Assembly (NCBI RefSeq): GCF_021654795.1
Contig: NZ_AP025344.1
Location: forward strand, 3,348,501 to 3,412,500
Source: Paenibacillus dendritiformis
GTDB taxonomy: Bacteria > Bacillota > Bacilli > Paenibacillales > Paenibacillaceae
DNA: 64,000 nucleotides
Direction of reading: 5' to 3'
Made by a program: the position numbers and the translations under genes. The notes beneath the pieces are model-generated. The model saw only the letters and a program-made list of their open reading frames with translations. It was not told the DNA's origin and searched no databases. Shown one piece after another: positions 8,519-19,200 of the stretch (position 1 is its first letter; each line of letters begins with the position of its first letter).

Positions 8519-9136
8519 TTGGCAAAGACGACGTTATACTTGACGAGACATGGACAGACGGAATGGAATGTGGAAGAGAGAATGCAGGGACACAAAGATT
8601 CGCCTCTTACAAGCTTGGGGGTGCTGCAAGCGGAATGGCTGCAGCAGAGACTGCAGTCGGTGCGGTTGGATGCGGTCTATTCAAGCTCCAGTATGCGGGC
8701 ATGGAGAACGGCCCGGATCGCCGCAGGCAAGCAGCAGGTCGGCATCAGGCCGATGGATGAATTCATGGAAATCAATATGGGGCTGTGGGAAGGGCAGCAT
8801 ATCGAATTTATCGAGAATCAGTTTGCGCAGCAGTATTTTCATTTTTTCAACCGCCCGGATTTGTATCAGCCAACAGGCTTAGGAGAAACTTATGAGCAAT
8901 TGATAAGCAGGGTGATCCCCGCTATCGACAGCATCATCTCCAGACACCAGGGCGAGACGGTGCTGATTGTGACTCATCGCATTACCCTGAAGACAATTCT
9001 GGGTTACTACGGAAATAAAACATTGCAGGAGCTTGGAAGCCTGCCGGATATCCAATCCGCCAGCCTCAGCAAAATATCGATAGAGAACCGTGTTCCAACC
9101 ATTGAAATGTACGGGGATACATCTCATTATCAATAG
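8519..9136 (+). CDS. Histidine phosphatase family protein (phosphoglycerate-mutase-like)
   Basis: The protein is about 205 residues with the catalytic LTRHGQTEWN motif near the N-terminus, the SSSMRAWRTARIAA motif, the acid MDEFMEINMGLWEG and the second histidine in VLIVTHRITLKTI. These are all the core residues of branch 1 histidine phosphatases such as the broad-specificity PhoE/YhfR group. TTG 8519 is preferred because GGAGGG lies seven bases before it, whereas the in-frame ATG at 8504 overlaps that ribosome site. Its physiological substrate is unknown. Confidence 0.85.
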   Translation: MAKTTLYLTRHGQTEWNVEERMQGHKDSPLTSLGVLQAEWLQQRLQSVRLDAVYSSSSMRAWRTARIAAGKQQVGIRPMDEFMEINMGLWEGQHIEFIENQFAQQYFHFFNRPDLYQPTGLGETYEQLISRVIPAIDSIISRHQGETVLIVTHRITLKTILGYYGNKTLQELGSLPDIQSASLSKISIENRVPTIEMYGDTSHYQ

Positions 9137-9164
9137 GGAGCGCAGGTCTTGCCGGCGATAACAA

Positions 9165-9191
9165 ACCGCCCCGCCTGCGAGGAGGGGCGGT
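9165..9191. terminator. Hairpin between convergent genes
   Basis: ACCGCCCC-GCCTGCGAG-GAGGGGCGGT forms a strong GC stem between the convergent phosphatase and GNAT-RidA genes. T-rich sequence follows on both sides, weakly. Confidence 0.55.
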
Positions 9192-9227
9192 AAGATTTAT
9201 TATGTTAACTGGCACAACGATTTGGCA

Positions 9228-10178
9228 TTACCATCTGGCGGCCCATGCTTCGATTTCGACTTTGAGAGAAGGAAGCGCCAGAGCCGGCACATAGGACATC
9301 GTCATCGAAGGAGCGGTCCCCCCATGGAACTTCTCCCACACTTCATTGAAGCAGTCCCAGTCCATTTCTTCGGTAGCCAAAATTTTGATTTTAATAATAT
9401 TATCCGCACATACCGATTCCCCTTCCAAAATGCGCAGAATATTTTGCAGCGTATTATACAGCTGCTCGTTCATATCCGAGGGCAGGTCTCCGTTCATGTC
9501 GGTCCCGATTTGTCCGGACAGAACTAACAACTCCGCCCCTCTTGGGACAACGGCAAGATGTGTATAAGGGCCGACGGGAGAGGCAACCGTATTCGGATTG
9601 CTGCGCCGAACCTTTTTGGCCTCTTTCCCTTCCTCAGCATCGTCGTCGTTTACGATGGCTAATGTCTGATGATCTTCCCAGCGTCCGTTAATTTTCACAT
9701 TTTGCTTGGCAAGCCCTTCCTTATGGAACCCGGCCTTGAGCAGCACTTTGATAGAACCTATGTTATGCGGCATGACGCCCGCTTCGATGCGATGAAAATC
9801 CAGTTCGTCAAAAGCATACCGGACAACAAGCTGAACCGCTTCGGTCATATAGCCTTTCCCATTGTGATCCTGATCCAGAAAGTACCCAAGCCAACAGCTT
9901 TGCAGGTTGTATCTGACGACTTCGGTCAACATCATTTCGCCAATAACCTGGCCGCAATCCCGCAAGCAAATGACAAAAAAGTATGCTTTGTCTTCTTTGC
10001 TTTGTTCCACCGCCTCTTTAATTCGCTCCGCCTGGCCTTGGAGCGTATAAAAAGACGCTTCCCGCAACCCCGTGAACGGTTGAAAGAAATCCCTGTTCTT
10101 GACTTCGAGAGCGAGCAGCCTATCCGCATCCGACTCCTCGACTGGTCTGACGTACACTTTACTTCCGATCAATTTCAT
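9228..10178 (-). CDS. GNAT acetyltransferase - RidA fusion protein
   Basis: The single frame encodes two complete families. Residues 1 to about 180 form a RimJ/RimL-type GNAT N-acetyltransferase (VYVRPVEESDADRLLAL, WLGYFLDQDHNGKGYMTEAV as the acetyl-CoA loop, HRIEAGVMPHNIGSIKVLLKAGF). Residues about 195-316 form a RidA/YjgF imine deaminase-like domain (NTVASPVGPYTHLAVV, LLVLSGQIG, NTLQNILRILEGE, APSMTMSYVPALALPSLKVEIEAWA). The linker is acidic, and its DNA (GGAAGGGAAAGAGG) looks like a former ribosome site for a once separate RidA gene. ATG 10178 follows AAAGGAG. Function as a fusion is unknown. Confidence 0.8.
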   Translation of the reverse strand: MKLIGSKVYVRPVEESDADRLLALEVKNRDFFQPFTGLREASFYTLQGQAERIKEAVEQSKEDKAYFFVICLRDCGQVIGEMMLTEVVRYNLQSCWLGYFLDQDHNGKGYMTEAVQLVVRYAFDELDFHRIEAGVMPHNIGSIKVLLKAGFHKEGLAKQNVKINGRWEDHQTLAIVNDDDAEEGKEAKKVRRSNPNTVASPVGPYTHLAVVPRGAELLVLSGQIGTDMNGDLPSDMNEQLYNTLQNILRILEGESVCADNIIKIKILATEEMDWDCFNEVWEKFHGGTAPSMTMSYVPALALPSLKVEIEAWAARW

Positions 10179-10204
10179 AGTTCTCTTCTCCTTTGGCAAA
10201 AATT

Positions 10205-10231
10205 AAAAAACGCCACAGGAACCCTGTGGCG
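10205..10231 (-). terminator. Strong intrinsic terminator of the 45-aa gene
   Basis: On the minus strand CGCCACAGG-GTT-CCTGTGGCG is followed by TTTTTTAATTTTT. A second related hairpin (CCACAGGCCGC...CCTGTGG, 10271-10251) lies between it and the small gene's stop. Confidence 0.8.
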
Positions 10232-10289
10232 CTTATCTCAAGCTATGTAACCACAGGAAAGCGGCCTGTGGCATTTTATCCGCTGTCTT

Positions 10290-10427
10290 CTAGGAACGCA
10301 ATGCTGCAGGAATAGCCGCTTCTATCCAATTTTGGACACACTTCTCCCGTGATTGTGAAGCATCAAAGAAAACAGCAGTGGAGTGCCCGGTACCTGCAGA
10401 CAAAGACTTCAAAGCTCTCTTCTTCAT
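10290..10427 (-). CDS. Small protein of 45 residues, unknown function
   Basis: ATG 10427 is preceded by a near-perfect ribosome site (AAAGGAGG, about eight bases spacing). The product starts MKKRALKSLSAGTGHS, is basic at the N-terminus, has one cysteine (REKCVQNW) and an alanine-rich end. It is followed by two hairpins and a strong terminator, so it looks like its own transcription unit. I do not recognise the family; no membrane helix, signal peptide or RiPP-modifying gene is adjacent. Confidence 0.55.
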   Translation of the reverse strand: MKKRALKSLSAGTGHSTAVFFDASQSREKCVQNWIEAAIPAALRS

Positions 10428-10639
10428 ACCAATACTCCTCCTTTGCCGTCTCCTCGTTATAAGCGCGAATGTGCGAATGATGGTACAATTCAAGTATCTA
10501 ACAGACATTCTTCCCGTACAAATCAGATAATTATGTCAATTGTACTTTGAAATATAGACAATTGCAAGCCCGGCCCAGGGTGATGACTGCTCCGCAATGA
10601 ACGGCTATCTGCCGGCCGCAGCCGCATCACTTTTCCGCA

Positions 10640-10687
10640 ATAAAAGAAGAGGCGCAGCAGCGATTTCAGCATCGCCCGGCGCCTCTT
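10640..10687 (-). terminator. tyrS terminator
   Basis: On the minus strand AAGAGGCGCC... pairs with ...GCGCCTCTT around a GC-rich loop and is followed by CTTTTATT, 30 bases after the tyrS stop. Confidence 0.7.
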
Positions 10688-10716
10688 GTTGCTTTCATCT
10701 CATTTTGTCCTTGCCT

Positions 10717-11979
10717 TTACACCAATTTCACCAAATGATATTTCTTCTTTCCTTTGCGGATAATGATGAAGCGTCCTTCAATCGCGTGCTCGGCGCCGAC
10801 GACGAATTCCAGCTCGCTCACCCGCTCGCCGTTCAACGAAATGGCGCCATTGGCAATATCCTCGCGCGCCTGGCGCTTCGACGGCTCAATGCCTGTATCG
10901 ACGAGCCACTCGACGATATTCTTGGATTCCTTGGAAGCCTCAAACGTCGGCATTTCCTTGAAGCCTTGCTCAATTTCATCCGCCGTCAATGACCGGATAT
11001 CGCCGCTGAACAGCGCGGCCGTAATTCGTTTCGCCTGCGCCAGCATCTCTTCGCCGTGAACGAATCTCGTCATTTCTTCGGCCAGCGTAATTTGCGCTTC
11101 GCGCTTATGCGGCTCGGTGCGCACTTTCTCGGCCAGCGCTTCAATCGCCTCTTTATCGAGGAAGGTGAAGTATTTCAAATATTTAACGACATCGCGGTCG
11201 TCGGTGTTCGCCCAGAACTGGTAGAACTCATACGGCGTCGTCTTCTTCGGATCGAGCCAGATCGCGCCGCCGGCCGTTTTGCCGAACTTCGTGCCGTCCG
11301 CTTTCAGCATCAGCGGAATCGTCAGGCCGAACGCCTTGGCCTCAGGGCCTTCCTTTTTGCGAATCAAGTCCAGTCCGCTCGTAATATTTCCCCACTGATC
11401 GGAACCGCCGATTTGCAATTGCACGCCCTCTTCCCGGTACAGATGCAGGAAGTCCATAGATTGCAGGATCTGGTAGGAGAATTCCGTGTAGGAGATCCCG
11501 CTCTCCAGGCGGCTTGACACAATATCTTTGGCCAGCATCGTATTAATGCTGAAATTTTTCCCGTAGTCGCGCAAAAAGTCAATCACATTCAACTGATGCG
11601 TCCAGTCATAGTTGTTCACCATGCGCAGTTGATTGTCTCCGTCGGTCAGGAACAGCTTTTTCATCTGCGCGGTCAGCGCCTCCACATTCGCCTGCACCTG
11701 CTCCATCGTCTGCAGCGACCGCTCGGATTGCCGTCCGCTCGGGTCGCCGATCGTTCCGGTCGCGCCGCCGATCAGAATGACGGGCTTGTGCCCGGCCAAC
11801 TGGAACCGCTTGAGCATCATGAACGGAATGAGATGCCCGATATGCATGCTGTCTCCGGTCGGGTCCACCCCGCAGTACAACGAAATCGACTGCTCCTCCA
11901 CCAGCTTGCGCAGCCCTTCGGCATCCGTCTGTTGATTAATCGCCTCGCGCCATTCCAGTTCATCAATAATATTCAACAT
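10717..11979 (-). CDS. tyrS: Tyrosyl-tRNA synthetase
   Basis: This 420-residue class I synthetase charges tRNA-Tyr in the cytoplasm. It shows the HIGH-like motif HIGHLIPF with the preceding YCGVDPTGDSMH, the QIGGSDQWGNI tyrosine-site segment, the KMSKS-equivalent KFGKTAGGA, and a C-terminal S4 RNA-binding domain (ISLNGERVSELEFVVG). Length and start (MLNIIDELEWREAINQ) fit the family; longer in-frame extension upstream reads into the T-box leader and is not coding. It is a housekeeping gene whose expression is set by the leader. It forms the last conserved gene before the AT-rich island. Confidence 0.96.
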   Translation of the reverse strand: MLNIIDELEWREAINQQTDAEGLRKLVEEQSISLYCGVDPTGDSMHIGHLIPFMMLKRFQLAGHKPVILIGGATGTIGDPSGRQSERSLQTMEQVQANVEALTAQMKKLFLTDGDNQLRMVNNYDWTHQLNVIDFLRDYGKNFSINTMLAKDIVSSRLESGISYTEFSYQILQSMDFLHLYREEGVQLQIGGSDQWGNITSGLDLIRKKEGPEAKAFGLTIPLMLKADGTKFGKTAGGAIWLDPKKTTPYEFYQFWANTDDRDVVKYLKYFTFLDKEAIEALAEKVRTEPHKREAQITLAEEMTRFVHGEEMLAQAKRITAALFSGDIRSLTADEIEQGFKEMPTFEASKESKNIVEWLVDTGIEPSKRQAREDIANGAISLNGERVSELEFVVGAEHAIEGRFIIIRKGKKKYHLVKLV

Positions 11980-12034
11980 TCTCAGCTCCCTGTCCTTGTG
12001 TCTTGGTCTTATATGCCCGAATATACGCGAAAAT

Positions 12035-12290
12035 AAAAAATCGCCCCTCATCTGCACCAGCAGATCCAGGGACGATTGAAGAACCGCGTTACCACCCAAC
12101 TTGTACAATGACCGGAACAACCGGATCATCATACCGCTCTCAGCCCATTATCGTGAGCTACCCCGCTTGGCATTACCCAAGATACTCCAGAGTGTAATTC
12201 GCAAGAAACAGTATGCTGCCAGGTCCCATCAACCCCTGGCTTTCTGTGAACAGTGACTGCCTGCTACTGCGCTCTTTCAACGTATATTCC
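12035..12290 (-). ncRNA. T-box riboswitch leader of tyrS
   Basis: The leader holds the T-box core GGGTGGTAACGCGG (12098-12083 region, minus strand), which pairs with the uncharged tRNA acceptor end, followed by the terminator AATCGTCCCT...AGGGGCGATTTTTT (12078-12035). A Stem I-like helical region lies upstream, with a UAC triplet in GAATTACACTC (about 12200-12190) as candidate tyrosine specifier. Uncharged tRNA-Tyr would favour the antiterminator and switch tyrS on. Confidence 0.88.
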
Positions 12291-12417
12291 GTATAAGATT
12301 ACAAGCCATTATAGTGAATTATGAACCGGTTGTCAAATATAGGAGAGCTAAATTTGTTATTCGTCTGTGATAATGTCACCCTATAACTGTTCTGAGATAA
12401 TGTCACTATGGGACAGG

Positions 12418-12912
12418 AGATAATGACATTGACGAAAGCAGAAATGAAGAAGGTACTCGTTGTGGAGAAAATCATAGATGGGCGGATGACGAACAGGGAG
12501 GGAGCGGCAGCGCTTGGTTTATCAGAGCGCCAAGTCATTCGAATGAAGAAAAAATACCAATCCGGAGAAGGAGCCCAAGAACTTATACACAAGAATCGAG
12601 GAAAAAAGCCTTGTCACGCCCTCCCCAATGAAGTGAAGGAACGAATCGTTGAGCTGTTCACAGCCAAGTATTACGGAAGCAATTGCTGTCACTTCGCTGA
12701 AGCAACGGCGTCGCAGTAAAGCCCATCAGCCACGTGAACGCAAACCGCAAGCGGGCATGCTATGGCAGATTGACGCAACTCCTTATCCATGGTTGGAGGA
12801 TCGGGCATCGTCCTTTACGCTGCATGCTGCTATTGACGATGCAACACAGGTACAGTTGTTGGTGCCGTCTTTCGTCCGAACGAATGCAGAAAAGCCTTTT
12901 CCCTTGTCATGT
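12418..12912 (+). pseudogene. ISNCY-like transposase remnant, copy 1
   Basis: The frame starts with a helix-turn-helix (EKIIDGRMTNREGAAALGLSERQVIRMKKKY), then breaks where about 90 bases present in the second copy (38978-39529) are missing. It resumes with RRRSKAHQPRERKPQAGMLWQIDATPYPWLEDR, the DDE-region signature of IS1202-group (ISNCY) transposases, carries a further two-base insertion (CAACACAGG against CAACAGG), and is cut off after CTTGTCATG. The stretch just upstream holds three GATAATGTCAC-like repeats that may belong to the element's end. This is a dead element at the tyrS side of the island. Confidence 0.85.
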
Positions 12913-13210
12913 TTAACCTGAAGTCCATTAGCCGCAAGCGGCCTCCTCCGCTCCGCTTCGGCCCCATCGGGGTGACGGCCAGCGTTCTCCGAATATGCAT
13001 AAATACGCATAAAATGAGCTTGAGAAAACAGCGTTTACCCTAAGAGAAAAAGACATGAGAAAAAGCCGAGCAAAGATCAGAAAATAATTCTAGGTCTGCT
13101 CGGCTTCAATGCGACTTTAAGTTCCCCTGAAACAAAATTAATTCCTAAAAAGGGCCTCCCACAGCTTTCTCCGAGACCAACTTCAAGCTCTTTCCCCTCT
13201 TCAAGCTCGT
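12913..13210. other. Intergenic boundary of the AT-rich island
   Basis: No gene is supported. The left part holds a GC-rich palindrome-like stretch and the pair GCATAAATACGCATAAAATGA; the right part holds the NRPS operon terminator. Base composition changes from backbone-like to AT-rich here. Confidence 0.5.
13060..13106 (-). terminator. Terminator of the NRPS operon
   Basis: On the minus strand AAGCCGAGCA ... TGCTCGGCTTTTTC forms a 9-10 bp stem with a T tract, about 105 bases after the stop codon of the last NRPS gene. Confidence 0.7.
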
Positions 13211-16200
13211 TCAATACACGTCTGATTCCATCTTACTATTAACGATTTCATCCACTATCCTTTTGATAATTTTTATGTTTTCTTTAACATATACAGGATG
13301 TAATAGCTCATCATGCTTCCCATATCCATTATACTCCTTGTATACTTTCCAAGTATAATCTCTCCATTTTTTCTTATACCTTGTTGTCACTGTTTCAACA
13401 ACTATGTTATGAAGATTAGCTGACACTTTACCCAGGTTGGTTAGTTGATCCATATAATCTAAATATTTTCTTTTATTGTATTTTAAATCATTTTCCTTTG
13501 CTATATCATGCATTAGTTGAGTTGATATCATATGAACTTCTTTGTTCCAAGGTGTTGTATCTATCATGATAATATCCGAGACGCTCATTCCACTCTGCTC
13601 CATCGTTTTTGCTACTTCAAATGCTAAATTACCTCCTCCGGAATATCCGCATAGCACATATGGCCCCTCATTCTGTATGCTTGAGATTTCCTTTACATAT
13701 TCGTATAGCATTGCTTCATAATTTTCAAAATGATCAATAAAGTCTGTAACATTTACTACACACTCTGATTCTAGCAATTTAGCCATCTCCATATAAACTA
13801 ACCCAATCCCTGGAGGAGGCGGAAAACAGAATATATTAATTTTTCCATATTTATTTAATTGGATGAATGTGTTTTTCTTTTTTACGTTCGTCAAATTGCT
13901 TCTTATTAATTGTAATTGCATTGCCATTAATTCAACCGTCGGAGCATAGAAAACAGTTTGGAAATCTATACTAACGCCCATTTTTTTGGTTAGACATTGA
14001 ACTAATGATAATATTTTAAGAGAATTACCGCCTAAATCAAAGAAGTTGTCCTTTACTCCAACCTTTTTTAAACCGAGCACTTCCTGCCAGATTTCCGTAA
14101 GTGTAGCTTCCATAGTATTCCGTGGAGCCACATATTCTGTCCCTGTCTGCAACTTTCCATCGGGTACAGGTAATGCCTTGCGATCTATTTTCCCATTTGC
14201 TGTGATTGGCATTTGTTCGAGCTGTACAAAGTAAGACGGAATCATGAACTGAGGCAACTTTTCCGATAATACTCCTTTTATCTCACTTACTGAATATGAC
14301 TGATTCGCTACAAAGTAGGCACAGAGTGTTTTCTCGCCCTTCTCATCTTGGTGCGCCACGACAGTCGCTTCCTTCACATCGCCCACGCTTAACAATGCCG
14401 ACTCAACTTCCCCGATTTCAATCCGGTAGCCGCGGATTTTTACTTGATCATCGAGGCGTCCCAGATATTCTATGTTTCCATCAGGTAACCAACGCCCCAA
14501 ATCACCCGTTCGATACATCCGCTCTCCTGGAGCAAATCGATTACTCACAAACTTCTCTGCGGTCAGTTCCGGACGATTTAAGTAGCCTCTTGCCAATCCG
14601 ACTCCTCCGATACACAACTCTCCGACCATACCAATCGGAGCTGCATCCCCATTTCCATCTAGTATATAAATTTGGTGATTTTGTATCGGTCTGCCGATTG
14701 GAACGGATTTAAGGCCTGTTCCCTCCTCCGTACTTGACCATAATGCCGTAACGATGGACGCTTCCGTCGGTCCATAAGCGTTAAAATACTTTACGTGGTC
14801 TTTCCAGGCTTCTACCAATTCCACAGATGAAGCGGAGCCCCCTGTGATCAACTTGGTCAAACTTGGCATATGTTCCGGATTCAAATAGTTTACATAATTC
14901 GGTGGCATGATGGATGCGGTGATCTTATGCTTATCCATGAATGCTTCAAATAATGAATAGTCCCGGATCGTTGCAGCAGTCGGTATATATAACGTGGCGC
15001 CTAGTAACAATGCCTTATAAATTTCCCAACACGCGGCGTCAAATGACAGGCTTGCAAACTGTACTATTCGATCCTTCTCCGTGATTTGCAATGTTTCCTC
15101 AAACATTACATTTAAATTACACAACCCTCGATGCTCCACCATAACCCCTTTGGGCTTTCCGGTTGTTCCCGATGTGTATATCACATATGCTAAATCATTC
15201 GATCCCGCGGCAGGTTCAAGATTGGATCCATCTTCATCGTAACTACAGGATTCATCTAAACAAAGTATCGTTCCTTCAAATGCTATACGTCCTTGCAAAT
15301 GACTTTGGGTCAATAACAAATTCGCTCCGGAATCATCCAGCATATAACAAATACGATCCGCCGGGTATTCCGCATCAATCGGCACATACGCCCCCCCGGC
15401 TTTGAGGACGCCAAGGATTCCGACGATCATCTCAAGTGAACGCTCTACCATGATCCCTATGCGTTGGTCAACCGCAACCCCTTCTGCGCGCAGTCTGCGA
15501 GCCAAGCGATTAGATCGCTGGTTCAACTCTTTATATGACAATGTCTTCCCTTCGTATACGACCGCAATTTGATCGGGAACTCGCTCTGCTTGTTCTTCGA
15601 ATAACTCATGGATCGTCTTGTCTTCCGGATATTCCGCTTTCGTATTGTTAAATACATCAAGAATGTCCGCTTTCTCTGACTGTGTAATAATGGATACCTC
15701 TGAAAGCTTCTTATGTGGATTACCAATTATTGACTCGATCAATTGCATAAAATGTCTTTCAAAGATAATCATACTCTGTTCTTTAAACAAAGATGTGGCA
15801 TACTCAAGCATACAATGAAATTGGTCTTCCTTTTCAAATGCAACCAACGTTAAATCAAATTTCGAGATACTATTATTAAACTCATACGGTTCTATTTCCA
15901 ATCCATGAATGCCTTCAACATTTTGCTCTAGATTTTGGAATGAAAACATTACATCAAAGATTGGATTACGACTTAAATCCCTCGAAACATCCAGTTTCTC
16001 TACCAATTCTTCAAATGGATAATCTTTGTTTTCATATGCCTTTAATGCATTTTCCTTCACTTGCCCGAGATACTCAGCAAACGTCTTCTCCCTTGTCGGA
16101 TAGTTACGCATCGGCAATGTATTAACAAACATCCCGATAACATGCTCTAAATCCGCATGAATTCTGCCTGCAATAGGACTACCGACGATGATGTCATCTT

Positions 16201-19200
16201 GACCGCTGTATTTTGCTAAAATCGTTGTAAATAAAGCCAACATAACCATGTACATCGTTGATTCTGTTTCTTCTGCCAATTGTTTTAACGCATCACTTCT
16301 TTGCTTATCAATAATAAATTTATGTGTGGCTCCTTCGAAGCTTTGTATTGCTGGTCTTACAAAATCGGTTGGTAATTGCAAAACAGGAAGATCTCCTTTT
16401 AGTAATTCCACCCAATATTCTTCCTGTTGCCTTTTATGCTCCTGTTGTTTTTCATCTTGCTGCCACACTGCGAAATCCTTATACTGATTGTTTATCGCCG
16501 GCAGTTCTCTTCCTTCATACAATTGGAATAACTCGCGAATGAACACATTCATTGAAACACCGTCTGAAATAATGTGATGCATATCGATGAATAAAAGGTG
16601 CTCCAGTGGTTCAATCTCCAATAGCTCAACTCTTAAGAGGGGAGCTTCTTTTAAACTAAACGGACGAATAAATTGCCGAGTATATTCGTTTAATTGGCCT
16701 TGTGTAACCTTCCGCAGGTTTAATGTAAAGTCAACTACATCGTGAATCCGTTGAACAAGTTCACCTTGTATAATTTCAAAGCTTGTACGCAGTGATTCAT
16801 GGCGGTCAATCAGCTGCTTGAATACAGAATTTAATTTCTCCAGATCTATAGCTCCCTTTATCCTCAACATGCTAGGTATGTTGTAACTAATATTCGCACC
16901 TTCGAGTTGTGTCAGAATATACATCCGTTTTTGCGAAGAAGATACGGGATAAAATTCTCTATGTTCTGCCCTTGGAATTGATACAAAATTCAGTTGATCA
17001 AGATTTTGGATAGCTTTCGCTAACTGCTCTATCGTCGGGCTGTTAAACACTTCCCTTAGTGCTATATTAATATTCATTCTTTTATGAATCTTTGCGACTA
17101 AGGTTGTTGCTCTTAATGAATGCCCTCCAAGATTAAAGAAGTTATCTTTGATGCCCATCTGTTTTATTCCGAGCACTTCGCGCCAAATTTCGGCTAGTTC
17201 TTTTTCGAGGGTATTTCGTGGAGCAACATAATCACTTCCTGCCTGATTCTTTATGTCTATTATAGGCAACGCCTTACGGTCGACTTTTCCATGCGAAGTC
17301 AGCGGCATCTGCTCGATTTGGGCAAAGTAAGAAGGAATCATGTAATTCGGCAGTCGGGTTAATAGTCTTTCTTCCATTTCATTTGGTTGATAAATCTGAT
17401 TTGCAACGAAGTAAGCACATAAAGATTTGTCGCCTTTCTGATCTTCATGGACTGTAACGACGGCTTCTTTTACACCTTCAACGCTTAATAACGCTGTTTC
17501 CACTTCTCCAATTTCAATTCGATAGCCGCGGATTTTCACTTGATAGTCGGTTCGTCCTAGAAATTCAATGTTACCATCCAACAACCAACGAGCCAAATCA
17601 CCCGTTCGATACATTTTCTCTCCTAACATAAACGGGTTCTCCTGGAACTTATCTGCTGTTAGTTCCGGATGATTCAAATATCCGCGTGCTAAGCCATCTC
17701 CTCCAATACACAGTTCTCCTATGATTCCTACCGGTTGCAATTGATTTGCGGAATCAACAATATATATTTCCGTATTGCTTATCGGTTGTCCAATTGGAAT
17801 GTTAACTGCATCAATTGGTACTTCATTAATGTCGTAACATGTAGCAAATACTGTACTCTCCGTTGGACCATAAACGTGTTTTAATTTATTAGGACCGAGA
17901 AATTGAAGTGCTTTGCGTACATGTTTAACTGATACTTGCTCTCCGCCGAACAAGATTTTTTGAACATGCTTTAAACAATTTACATCAATATCAACGAGTA
18001 CATTAAAAAATGCTGTGGTCATAAACATAACAGAAATACGTTTTTCCTCTATCAAGGCAGCTAATTGCCGCACATTTAACATCGTCTCTTTTGGAGCCAT
18101 AACCAATTGAGCCCCGTTTAACAATGCACCAAAAATATCAAATGTTGAACCATCAAAGGCATAATTGGAAAACTGCAACACTTTGTCGGATTGATTAATC
18201 TCTATATAATTTGTATTTTTTACAACCCGTATGATGTTTCGATGTACAGTTAAATTACCTTTTGGTTTTCCAGTAGTTCCCGAAGTATAAATGACGTATG
18301 CAAGATTCGATGAACTGCTTAACAACTCTAAATTCGTCCGATCAACATGATAACTATGTTCTTTGTCGATATTCAAAGATATACCGGAAAAAACCTCAGG
18401 AATCTTTAAATGACTTTGTGTCAATAACAATTTCGCTTCTGAATCGTCCAACATATAACGAATTCGTTCTTCAGGATAATCTGGATCAATAGGCACATAT
18501 GCCCCTCCAGATTTAAGTATAGCAATGATTCCGACAATCATTTCGAGAGAACGTTCTACCATGATTCCTATTCTTTGGTCTAACCCTATCCCTATTTCTC
18601 GAAGTGTGCGCGCTAACTGATTCGCTCGTTGATTCAACTCTCTATATGTAAGTTGTTGTCCTTCGTATACTACCGCTATTTGGTCGGGTACGCGTTCAGC
18701 CTGCTCCTCAAACAACTCATATATTGTTTTATCTCTCGGATACAACGTTTTTGTATTGTTAAATATCTCAAAAATTTCTGTTTTCTCTGCATCTGTAATC
18801 ACACTCAGATTCTTTATTAGTACATCTGGATTTTGTGATATTTGCCGGAGAAGGTGAACAAAATGCCTACCGATTTTTTCAACGTTTATACGATCATATA
18901 CGTTCGCATTATATTGAAAGCGGACCTCCATCTTATGTCCCGGTATCACTAAAACATTAAAATTATAATTGGTCTGCTCCTCTACTTTGAGGCTGGTAAT
19001 CTTTAACTTTGTATTATTAATTTTTTCATTAACCCAATCCTGCTCAAGAGGATAATTTTCAAACACCAAAATATGGTTAATCAAATCTTGTTTCTGCTCC
19101 GTTTTTGCATGTATTTCAAACAGCGGGTACGCTTCATATGGTTTAGTAGCAATCATCGATCTTTGGATGTGTTGCATCAACTGGGCAGCAGTCATCCACT

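Noticed and set aside
10290..10427. RiPP precursor or cyclic-lactone autoinducer
   Set aside because: No modification, processing or AgrB-like gene is adjacent and no leader/core pattern is clear.
10717..11979. tyrS as a self-resistance gene of the neighbouring cluster
   Set aside because: It lies outside the AT-rich island, has backbone base use and a T-box leader, so it looks like the housekeeping copy. A genome-wide count would be needed to reopen this.
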